The position numbers and the translations under genes are program-made. A stretch of 39,628 nt of DNA from Bacteroidia bacterium (GTDB taxonomy: Bacteria > Bacteroidota > Bacteroidia > NS11-12g > UBA9320): positions 1-39,628 of the forward strand of contig JABDQY010000114.1 of NCBI GenBank assembly GCA_013042025.1, in the 5' to 3' direction. This document shows, one piece after another, positions 1 to 6,865 of the stretch. The notes under the pieces were generated by a model. It was not told where the DNA came from, did not search any database, and saw only the letters and a list, made by a program, of their open reading frames with translations. Each line of letters starts with the position of its first letter. Within the stretch, counting starts at the first letter, position 1.

Positions 1-1587
1 TCTGACTTTATCGCCATCTTCGTCTGGGCATCCTTCCGTATATTTTGATCCTACATAATCAGGGCATTTATCAAAATTGTCTGAAACCTCATCACCATCA
101 GAATCGATTAATCGTTTGTGATGAATAGGCCAATTGAACCCTGTATAGATATTAAATCCGTTTGTCTTTTTAGCTGTAAACAACCCTCCTAAGTTGTCAG
201 AACCTATGTAAAACAATCCAGCTCTTATATATGCACCTACATTTACGATGTTGTAAAATCGACTCGCTGAGATGGGCAAGGCTGCAGTAAACCATTTGCG
301 TTCATATCGTGGTGTTACGGTTAGAACATTTGGTGTTTTTACTCCTCTACCATTATTCCGGATAAGGTTTTGAGAGTAATTCGCTGCCACATATAGGTTG
401 TTCATCAGCTTGTAGTCTGCAGCCAAATGTAAAGCAGCTGGTGTAAACATAGTAAACTTTGAAGCTGTATCAACATTTGAAAAAAAACTTGTAGCAAAAG
501 AGTCCACCTCTTTAAAGGAGGACCAACTATCAGCTTCATCAAAATCATTCCAGTTTAGTGGAGTAGTTTCTGGATTGATGGTTACTTTACGTGCTACTCC
601 AGCTTTATTGAAATTTACAAAACCTACATCCGTTAAGCTAGCAGCAACTTTCCAAGTGTATTTATTTACCGAATGGTCTTCATGCGTTTTTCGGTCCATT
701 TTATACTTGAAATCTCTACTGTTTTCACGGTATTCGTACACAAAACCAAGATTTACACCTAATCCACGTCCAAGCCGCGATTTTCCAAAATAGTCATTTA
801 ATCTTCGAGTAGGACTACTTAAATAGTCTTCATTTAAATACGCGAACTCAATTCCAGAATTTGTGATATTAAGTGTGTCAATGCCAACTAAATCAAAGGC
901 AGCTTCTTTGGTACTGAAATAAGAGCCATACAAACCGATATTATAATCCAATCCCAAACCAATTTTTATAAAATCGTGCTTTTTATCTTTTACTACACGA
1001 GCATATTTAAAGCTTATTTGCTGATAAGCTAGAGCAGCAACACCTGCTTTTGACATATCCATGGATTCCCCTAGTAAACGCTCTTGATTTTCTTTATTTG
1101 GCCCAATAGTATCCAAATCCTGAAGAAATGTCTTAATACCATTTTCAGAGAACTTATTTAAACTTCCATACGCTTTAGTTGTAAAGCCAATTGAAAATCC
1201 TGCTTTATCTTTAAGAGCAAATTGCATTGACAACACAGATGCGCTAGCTGAGGCATAAGCAAATTTGTTTTTTCCATTCAACCGTTCTTTCATGTAGATC
1301 TTTTCAAAAGGATAATTAAGATCTTGTTTTCCAAAATTCGAATCAAGTGATAATTGGAAAAACTTGTACATAGAATGAGGTGCCTCCATTTGAATAAAAT
1401 TGTTCTGAACATGAGCGTTCAGACCTAAAACATTCATATTGAATTTGAATCGTGAGTCAGCAAGGTTAGCTGGATTGTGCTGAAGAGTTGCATATCCACC
1501 GTAATTGTCCTGCACCAACCCATTTTGTCGTTGAGCAAAAGCAGAAAAAATCGATAGAGTAAATAGTAATAGAGCAGTGAGCCTCAC
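1..1587 (-). CDS. DUF5723-like outer-membrane protein with TSP3-like repeats (3' end beyond window)
   Basis: The 529 visible codons are open to the left edge, so the C-terminus is missing. A GTG start at 1587 gives a clean signal peptide (MRLTALLLFTLSIFSAFA, then Gln). The body is rich in alternating aromatic/polar strands typical of an outer-membrane barrel and resembles the DUF5723 family of Bacteroidota. From about residue 494 the protein turns into Asp-rich thrombospondin type 3-like calcium-binding repeats (DSDGDEVSDNFDKCPD and a second CPDEDGD unit). In this phylum such repeats usually connect the barrel to an OmpA-like peptidoglycan-binding domain; that domain would lie outside the window, so its presence is inference. 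A TATCTTTG promoter element sits four bases upstream of the GTG, which supports this start. The gene is divergent from dtd. Confidence 0.75.
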   Translation of the reverse strand, partial: MRLTALLLFTLSIFSAFAQRQNGLVQDNYGGYATLQHNPANLADSRFKFNMNVLGLNAHVQNNFIQMEAPHSMYKFFQLSLDSNFGKQDLNYPFEKIYMKERLNGKNKFAYASASASVLSMQFALKDKAGFSIGFTTKAYGSLNKFSENGIKTFLQDLDTIGPNKENQERLLGESMDMSKAGVAALAYQQISFKYARVVKDKKHDFIKIGLGLDYNIGLYGSYFSTKEAAFDLVGIDTLNITNSGIEFAYLNEDYLSSPTRRLNDYFGKSRLGRGLGVNLGFVYEYRENSRDFKYKMDRKTHEDHSVNKYTWKVAASLTDVGFVNFNKAGVARKVTINPETTPLNWNDFDEADSWSSFKEVDSFATSFFSNVDTASKFTMFTPAALHLAADYKLMNNLYVAANYSQNLIRNNGRGVKTPNVLTVTPRYERKWFTAALPISASRFYNIVNVGAYIRAGLFYIGSDNLGGLFTAKKTNGFNIYTGFNWPIHHKRLIDSDGDEVSDNFDKCPDYVGSKYTEGCPDEDGDKVR

Positions 1588-1591
1588 AATG

Positions 1592-1599
1592 CAAAGATA
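1592..1599 (-). promoter_or_regulatory. -7 promoter element (TATCTTTG) for the DUF5723-like gene
   Basis: Exact match to the Bacteroidota TAnnTTTG element on the minus strand, with four bases (CATT) between it and the GTG start, implying a leaderless transcript. No clear -33 TTG was seen. Confidence 0.6.
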
Positions 1600-1642
1600 A
1601 CTAGAAGTTTAGCATTTTATTGGTGCTTACTTTTCATTGCAT

Positions 1643-1650
1643 TAACCTTG
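1643..1650 (+). promoter_or_regulatory. -7 promoter element (TAACCTTG) for dtd
   Basis: One mismatch to TAnnTTTG. Four bases (CACA) separate it from the dtd ATG at 1655, again implying a leaderless or nearly leaderless mRNA. Confidence 0.5.
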
Positions 1651-1654
1651 CACA

Positions 1655-2101
1655 ATGAAAGTGGTTTTACAACGTGTAAGTGAAGCACAGCTTTTAGTGA
1701 ATGATGAGCAATACAGTGTTATTGGAATTGGCTTGGTTATCCTTTTAGGGATTGAAGAAAGCGATGGTATAGAGGATATAAATTGGTTGGTAAAGAAGAT
1801 TGTCAATATGCGAATCTTTGCCGATAAAGAAGGTAAAATGAATTTATCTCTATTGGATGTTGAAGGTGAGCTTTTAGTTGTAAGTCAGTTTACGCTACAT
1901 GCCAGCACAAAAAAGGGTAATCGTCCTTCTTTTATAAAAGCAGCCAAACCAGCCATTGCAATTCCGTTGTATGAAGAATTCATTAAAAGAAGTAAAATAC
2001 ATTGCACTACAAAAACTGGAGTTTTTGGAGCTGATATGAAAATAGAATTGATTAATGACGGTCCAGTAACTATAATATTGGACTCTCAAAATAGAGTCTA
2101 G
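1655..2101 (+). CDS. dtd: D-aminoacyl-tRNA deacylase
   Basis: A cytosolic proofreading enzyme that hydrolyses D-amino acids (and mischarged Gly) from tRNA. The 148 residues match the family length. The hallmark motifs are present: SQFTL at 77-81 with the catalytic-site Thr80, GNRPSF at 88-93, TGVFGADM at 121-128, and the Gly-Pro (cis-Pro) signature in NDGPVT at 134-139, which enforces chiral selectivity in the family. The ATG at 1655 sits four bases after a TAACCTTG promoter element. The next gene, hppD, has its own promoter, so an operon is not required. Confidence 0.95.
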   Translation: MKVVLQRVSEAQLLVNDEQYSVIGIGLVILLGIEESDGIEDINWLVKKIVNMRIFADKEGKMNLSLLDVEGELLVVSQFTLHASTKKGNRPSFIKAAKPAIAIPLYEEFIKRSKIHCTTKTGVFGADMKIELINDGPVTIILDSQNRV

Positions 2102-2119
2102 GTGGTATTTATAAAAGTC

Positions 2120-2127
2120 TAACTTTG
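2120..2127 (+). promoter_or_regulatory. -7 promoter element (TAACTTTG) for hppD
   Basis: Exact TAnnTTTG match between dtd and hppD, 20 bases before the hppD ATG at 2148, giving a predicted leader of about 16 nt. Confidence 0.55.
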
Positions 2128-2147
2128 CACTCGTTAAAAGAAACCAC

Positions 2148-3281
2148 ATGAAACCATCTACCTTAGATCTTCCAAAAATATACGAGGAAGCAAAAGACTT
2201 TATGCCATTATTGGGCACTGACTATGTCGAATTATATGTAAGTAACTCTAAGCAAGCTGCACATTTTTATAAAACCGCATTTGGTTTTCAAGATTTAGCC
2301 TATTCTGGATTAGAAACAGGTTCAGTTGAAAGTGAGAGTTATGTGCTAGTGCAAGATAAAATAAGACTAGTTCTTACATCTCCACTTAAAAGCGGTACAG
2401 ATATTGGCAAGCATATAGAGAAGCATGGAGATGGTGTTAAAATAGTAGCACTTTGGGTTCCCGATGCGACTAAGGCTTACGAAGAAGCAATAAAACGAGG
2501 AGCAAAGCATTACTTATCACCTACAGAAGAAAGTGATGAATCAGGGAAAGTTATCCGTTCAGGTATTTATACGTATGGCGAAACCGTACATATTTTTGTT
2601 GAGCGAGGTGAATACAATGGAGTATTCTTACCTGGCTTTAAGGAATTAAAGACTGCATACAATCCTACACCAATTGGGTTACAATACATCGACCATATGG
2701 TTGGGAATGTTGAACTTGGTGAGATGAATACTTGGGTAAATTTTTACAAAGATGTATTGGGATTTGCTCAAATAATCTCATTCGATGATAAGGATATTTC
2801 AACAGAATACACCGCTTTGATGAGTAAGGTAATGAGTAATGGAAATGGACGGATAAAGTTTCCTATTAACGAACCTGCAGATGGTAAAAAGAAATCACAA
2901 ATTGAAGAGTACCTTGACTTTTATGAAGGTGCTGGTGTTCAACATATAGCAGTTGCAACGGATGATATAATCTCAACGGTAAGACAATTGAGGTCAAGAG
3001 GAATAGAATTTTTAAGAGTGCCTGATACTTATTATGATGTAGTATTAGATCGCGTTGGAGAAATTGATGAAGATCTGGCTCCATTGAGAGAACTTGGTAT
3101 ATTGATAGACCGAGACGATGAAGGATACTTACTCCAAATTTTCACAAAACCTATTGAGCCTCGTCCTACAATGTTCTTCGAAATAATACAACGAAAAGGG
3201 GCAACTTCTTTCGGTAAAGGTAATTTTCAGGCATTGTTTGAAGCTATTGAAAGAGAACAAGAACTAAGAGGAACGCTGTAG
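2148..3281 (+). CDS. hppD: 4-hydroxyphenylpyruvate dioxygenase
   Basis: Converts 4-hydroxyphenylpyruvate to homogentisate in tyrosine catabolism; a cytosolic Fe(II)-dependent vicinal-oxygen-chelate enzyme. At 377 aa it has the usual length, with two VOC (glyoxalase-like) halves at about 20-155 and 178-350. The three iron ligands expected for the family are visible: His183 in IDHMVGN, His266 in GVQHIA and Glu345 in FFEIIQR. The conserved C-terminal helix with GKGNFQALFEAIE is intact. No homogentisate 1,2-dioxygenase or other tyrosine-degradation gene is in the window, so the rest of the pathway must be elsewhere. The TAG stop directly abuts the stop of convergent nadK, with no base between them. 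Confidence 0.95.
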   Translation: MKPSTLDLPKIYEEAKDFMPLLGTDYVELYVSNSKQAAHFYKTAFGFQDLAYSGLETGSVESESYVLVQDKIRLVLTSPLKSGTDIGKHIEKHGDGVKIVALWVPDATKAYEEAIKRGAKHYLSPTEESDESGKVIRSGIYTYGETVHIFVERGEYNGVFLPGFKELKTAYNPTPIGLQYIDHMVGNVELGEMNTWVNFYKDVLGFAQIISFDDKDISTEYTALMSKVMSNGNGRIKFPINEPADGKKKSQIEEYLDFYEGAGVQHIAVATDDIISTVRQLRSRGIEFLRVPDTYYDVVLDRVGEIDEDLAPLRELGILIDRDDEGYLLQIFTKPIEPRPTMFFEIIQRKGATSFGKGNFQALFEAIEREQELRGTL

Positions 3282-4157
3282 TTACTTATCTCTCGCGTCA
3301 GCTCCCCAAAGGAGTTTATTTCGAATGGTATCCATATAGGTATTCCCTTTCAAACGAATCATTTTATACTGAAAATCAGCTCGTTTAATTACCAATGAAC
3401 TGTTTGAAGGAAGCTTTACGGAACGTGAATCTAACGTAATTAATACATGTTTGCTTCTACTCGAAATGTTAATTTCCAAGCTTGTTGAATCAGGAACCAC
3501 TGCAGGTCGAACGGTTAAATTATGTGCAGCGATTGGTGTAATTACAAAAGCTTGAGAACCTGGAAAAATCAATGGTCCACCACAGCTTAAATTATATCCA
3601 GACGAACCTGTTGGTGTAGAAACAATCAAACCGTCTGCCCAATAGTTATTCAGAAAATCACCATTTAAATGTGCTTTTACTGTAATCATTGCAGAGGTGT
3701 CTCGCTTTTGAACTACGAAATCATTTAAAGCGTATGGAAACTTAATTAGATCTTTATCTGAGGATTGTACAGTTAGAACGGTCCGAGATTCAATATCAAC
3801 ATTGTTCTGTTTTAATGCTTCAACAGCAATTTCTATTTCCTCCATTTTTATATTGGCAAGAAATCCTAATCTCCCAAGATTGATACCCATCACAGGCAAC
3901 CCACTGTCTTTTACCAATTCCAATGTGTCAAGCATCGTACCATCTCCTCCTAGACTTATTAAACAGGTATAGTCTGATGGACTCAATTTATGCGAGCATT
4001 CCACACATTCCAAATCATATTCTTTTGAAATGAAATCATTAAATGTTGAGACAACTTCAAATTCAATATTATGATTGGCCATGCAAGTAGAAAAAACACT
4101 AAAGAACTTTTTAAAGTTTTTAGCTCGAATTGATCTACCGTATACTGCTACCTTCAT
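3282..4157 (-). CDS. nadK: NAD kinase
   Basis: ATP-dependent phosphorylation of NAD to NADP in the cytosol. The 291-residue length is normal. The GGDGT motif is at 70-74 (catalytic Asp72), the nucleotide-contacting Asn-Asp pair is at 145-146, the conserved ADG at 174-176, and TPTGSSGY at 181-188 followed by the Gly-rich CGGPL. It is the last gene of a run of four minus-strand genes; only two bases separate it from the stop of the upstream Omp85 gene, indicating co-transcription and probably coupled translation. Confidence 0.96.
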   Translation of the reverse strand: MKVAVYGRSIRAKNFKKFFSVFSTCMANHNIEFEVVSTFNDFISKEYDLECVECSHKLSPSDYTCLISLGGDGTMLDTLELVKDSGLPVMGINLGRLGFLANIKMEEIEIAVEALKQNNVDIESRTVLTVQSSDKDLIKFPYALNDFVVQKRDTSAMITVKAHLNGDFLNNYWADGLIVSTPTGSSGYNLSCGGPLIFPGSQAFVITPIAAHNLTVRPAVVPDSTSLEINISSRSKHVLITLDSRSVKLPSNSSLVIKRADFQYKMIRLKGNTYMDTIRNKLLWGADARDK

Positions 4158-4159
4158 GG

Positions 4160-5557
4160 TTATATTGCTTTTTTAAAGTGTACAAAGAAACCACTCTCTT
4201 TTAAACTGTTCAAACTATATTCTAATCGAAGCAGTCTGTCGTTATAGAAAAGTGATTGTAAACTAATACCAGTAGAGAATAAGGCAGAGTTAGGCAAATC
4301 GTTTGTGGCTATGGTCTTAGGTGCGGAAACATATCCTGCATCAACAAAGTATTCTAGATAGATATTCAGGGGTAGAAAGTTATAACTTTTAATTGGAATA
4401 AAATTCAAATTGATATGAGGTTTATTTACTAAATGATACCGAATTGCGGCATTCCCTAGAGCCGCATGTTGACCATCAATCACATAGTTTTCAAATCCCC
4501 TAACTATGTTGTCATAACCTAGTCTTCTGGTGTATTCATAAGGCAAGTCTTTAGCAGTATTGAATTCTCCAAAAACAGAAAAAGCAGTGTAAAGTTTTGG
4601 AGCAATTTTATTAAATAGTTGTGCTCTTATTGACCCTTTTATGTTGGAATAAGAGCTGTTCCCAACAAAGTTGTGATAAGCAATCATTGGTTGAAGAAGG
4701 GCACCTTCTGTTGGGAGATAAATGTTGTTTCTCTTATCATGACTTATTGCAACACCTAACCCTATAACATCCAATTTTACTTGGCTATTTAGCAAGTAGT
4801 TAGATGCTTCTTTCATAATTATGGTATCTAATTTAGTGTTTTGGTATGAACCAGAAATTGTTATGGTATTGAAAGGATTAAATCGATTTGAAAAGGCCAA
4901 TCCCCCCGAAGTTTTCTTAATCAGATTGTTGTTTCCCTTTCTTAGGAATTGCAACTTATCGTTTTCTGTTTTTAGCCACATTTCTTCTTGTGAAGTATGT
5001 TTAAAATCTGTACTAACTCCCCAATTTGAATTTTGTGAAATAAATGGAACTCGGTACTCAATTCCGTACGTTTTGTTGTATCCAGTTACAAATGAGGTTT
5101 TTAAAGTGTGATTTCTTCCAAAGAGGTTGTAGTTAAAAAGGTAAAGACCATAATTGGTTCTATTTGCGTCAAAACTTAGATCCTTCCAAACGTTAAAATT
5201 TCTATCACTAAATTCAATAAATGGTATAGGCCATTCGTACCACTTTTCGACGACAGTTACACGAACAGCAAAGCCTATTTTATTTGATATTTTCGCTTTT
5301 GAAGACGTGATGGTAACCTTGTTAAAAAGATTAAGATTTAGAATACGAGATTTAGATTGATTAAGGAGTTTTTGGAAATTACCTTCCTCATCATCTTGAT
5401 AGAATGAATCAATGTGTACAAGCATTTCACGCTGTATTACAAAGTCTTTAGTTCTTTTATTTCCATCTATATTGATAGATAGAACAGGATAGCTTTCCGC
5501 AAAAAGGAATTGTGAAATGAATGCAATAAGAAGTGTCAGTATGCTTCTAAATGTCAA
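4160..5557 (-). CDS. Small Omp85 (BamA/TamA-like) outer-membrane protein
   Basis: A 465-residue protein with a signal peptide (about 1-20), one POTRA-like domain (about 23-108) and a C-terminal beta-barrel. Family hallmarks in the barrel are DKRNNIYLPTEG (273-285 region, the conserved D-R...P-G turn) and the loop-6 VRGF motif at 352-355. True BamA has five POTRAs and about 800 residues, so this is a shortened paralogue. Its role (insertion or translocation of specific outer-membrane proteins, or lipid transport) cannot be read from sequence. The start is TTG: upstream in frame a TGA lies two codons before it and no ATG is available, and this TTG gives the signal peptide directly. It overlaps the end of the CBS gene by 11 bases and is two bases from nadK. 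Confidence 0.85.
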   Translation of the reverse strand: MTFRSILTLLIAFISQFLFAESYPVLSINIDGNKRTKDFVIQREMLVHIDSFYQDDEEGNFQKLLNQSKSRILNLNLFNKVTITSSKAKISNKIGFAVRVTVVEKWYEWPIPFIEFSDRNFNVWKDLSFDANRTNYGLYLFNYNLFGRNHTLKTSFVTGYNKTYGIEYRVPFISQNSNWGVSTDFKHTSQEEMWLKTENDKLQFLRKGNNNLIKKTSGGLAFSNRFNPFNTITISGSYQNTKLDTIIMKEASNYLLNSQVKLDVIGLGVAISHDKRNNIYLPTEGALLQPMIAYHNFVGNSSYSNIKGSIRAQLFNKIAPKLYTAFSVFGEFNTAKDLPYEYTRRLGYDNIVRGFENYVIDGQHAALGNAAIRYHLVNKPHINLNFIPIKSYNFLPLNIYLEYFVDAGYVSAPKTIATNDLPNSALFSTGISLQSLFYNDRLLRLEYSLNSLKESGFFVHFKKAI

Positions 5558-6197
5558 GATATTTCATTAGTGATTGAAAACGTTTCTCTACATTCTCTTT
5601 GTAATCGTCATCTCCAAATGTAGCAATCACCTCGTAATTAAATCGAGTTAGACCCCCAATAATACGCTCGGCATTTTTAGTGTTTAGCTTCAGGCTTGCT
5701 CTTATTCTTCCGCTATCTGGTACATTATGAAGCCACAGTCCAAGTAATTGAGAGCCTTCACTTTCAACTATTCTAGCCACTTCACTAGAGGAATATTGTA
5801 GGGTGGCCATTTCAATTACAATAATGGCACCACCTTGTTCTACAGTTAATGAATGTGCAATTGCCTCAACTACTAAAGTCTTTGTTAAAATACCAATCCA
5901 CTCAAAATCTTTTCCCAATACGCAACATACGTTTGCTTTGGATTCATTGAATATTCGCAACACATCAAAAAGATGAGTGTTGAAATGAACGCTAGCAAAT
6001 CCTGAATCAACGATACTTTCAATAGTGATTTCTTCTGTATGAATACATTCGTCCAGTTGAACGGTTCCAAAAAGTTTACCATCTTTAACTACGGGCAATT
6101 CAAAACAGAGGTTATCGAACATAATTTCCATACATTCCTTTACCGAAGTTGTATCAGTAACAGGTTTGATTTGAGCTATGTAATCTAGTGCAATCAT
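5547..6197 (-). CDS. CBS-domain protein with C-terminal ACT-like region
   Basis: A 216-residue soluble protein. Residues 1-118 form a tandem CBS pair, a module that generally binds adenine nucleotides and senses energy state. Residues of about 122-195 contain IIVIEM..., EVARIVESEG and a second strand set reminiscent of an ACT-like ligand-binding fold. CBS proteins are commonly linked to nadK in Bacteroidota, so a role in sensing adenylates or pyridine nucleotides near NAD kinase is a reasonable inference but is not shown here. It lies 14 bases downstream of pabA/trpG and overlaps the Omp85 gene by 11 bases, so the four genes probably form one transcript. Confidence 0.8.
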   Translation of the reverse strand: MIALDYIAQIKPVTDTTSVKECMEIMFDNLCFELPVVKDGKLFGTVQLDECIHTEEITIESIVDSGFASVHFNTHLFDVLRIFNESKANVCCVLGKDFEWIGILTKTLVVEAIAHSLTVEQGGAIIVIEMATLQYSSSEVARIVESEGSQLLGLWLHNVPDSGRIRASLKLNTKNAERIIGGLTRFNYEVIATFGDDDYKENVEKRFQSLMKYLDI

Positions 6198-6211
6198 TTG
6201 TATATAGAATA

Positions 6212-6799
6212 CTATAATTTAGTTGTATAGTGCAAAGAAAAGCAAGATAGCCAATTTCTTATTAACTTTAATCCTTGGGGTGTCAAAATCGATTCAGGGT
6301 GAAATTGAACTGCCCAAATTGGTAATGTTTGATGCTCGATTGCCATTACTTCTCCGTTTTCAGTTTCAGCAATTACGTTTATTGGCAATTCTTCAAAGTC
6401 TTCTACAATTAAAGAATGGTATCTGCAAACCTCAAGAGGAGGAGTAATCGATTTAAACAAAGGATGATTTACCGTACAATTAACTTCCGACACTTTGCCA
6501 TGCATTGGATAGTTTGCTTTTTTAAGAGTTGCTCCGTAGAACTGCCCAATAGCTTGAAGTCCAAGACAAACACCAAAAATGGGTAATTTATCAGAAAACT
6601 TTTCTAGAATTTCCATTGTACATCCTGCATTTTCTGGTGTGCCTGGACCAGGAGAAATAATTATGCCTTTGTATTTTGAAAGCACGGTAGAAACGTCCAA
6701 TTCATCATTTCTAATCACTTCGCATTCTGCACCACATTGTAAGAAATAATCGTACAAATTATAGGTAAATGAGTCGTAGTTATCGAGCAATAATAGCAC
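6212..6799 (-). CDS. pabA: Aminodeoxychorismate/anthranilate synthase component II (glutamine amidotransferase)
   Basis: Class-I glutamine amidotransferase subunit that supplies ammonia to the chorismate-converting component I (PabB or TrpE). At 195 aa it is a standard stand-alone subunit. The catalytic triad is complete: Cys78 in GVCLGL, with His167 and Glu169 in QFHPES. The oxyanion-region motif SPGPGTP is at 49-55. No trp genes accompany it, which slightly favours the folate (pabA) role, but pabA and trpG cannot be separated by sequence and the protein may serve both. The start is GTG, four bases downstream of a TATTTTCG promoter-like element. First gene of the pabA-CBS-Omp85-nadK run and divergent from the E1 dehydrogenase gene. 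Confidence 0.88.
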   Translation of the reverse strand: MLLLLDNYDSFTYNLYDYFLQCGAECEVIRNDELDVSTVLSKYKGIIISPGPGTPENAGCTMEILEKFSDKLPIFGVCLGLQAIGQFYGATLKKANYPMHGKVSEVNCTVNHPLFKSITPPLEVCRYHSLIVEDFEELPINVIAETENGEVMAIEHQTLPIWAVQFHPESILTPQGLKLIRNWLSCFSLHYTTKL

Positions 6800-6803
6800 G
6801 ATG

Positions 6804-6811
6804 CGAAAATA
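6804..6811 (-). promoter_or_regulatory. -7 promoter-like element (TATTTTCG) for the pabA-nadK run
   Basis: One mismatch to TAnnTTTG on the minus strand, with four bases (CATC) before the GTG start. It partly overlaps the left arm of the inverted repeat at 6809-6836. Confidence 0.45.
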
Positions 6812-6836
6812 GGTAAGCCTATATTCAGTTACCTAT
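6809..6836. promoter_or_regulatory. Inverted repeat in the pabA / E1 divergent promoter region (candidate operator)
   Basis: Perfect 8-base arms ATAGGTAA and TTACCTAT separated by 12 bases, lying in the 66-base gap between two divergent start codons. The left arm touches the presumed -7 element of pabA. Geometry (arm centres about 20 bases apart, two helical turns) suits a dimeric repressor. No binding protein can be assigned. Confidence 0.4.
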
Positions 6837-6865
6837 GAATAATTATATTTATTTCGTATTACAGA

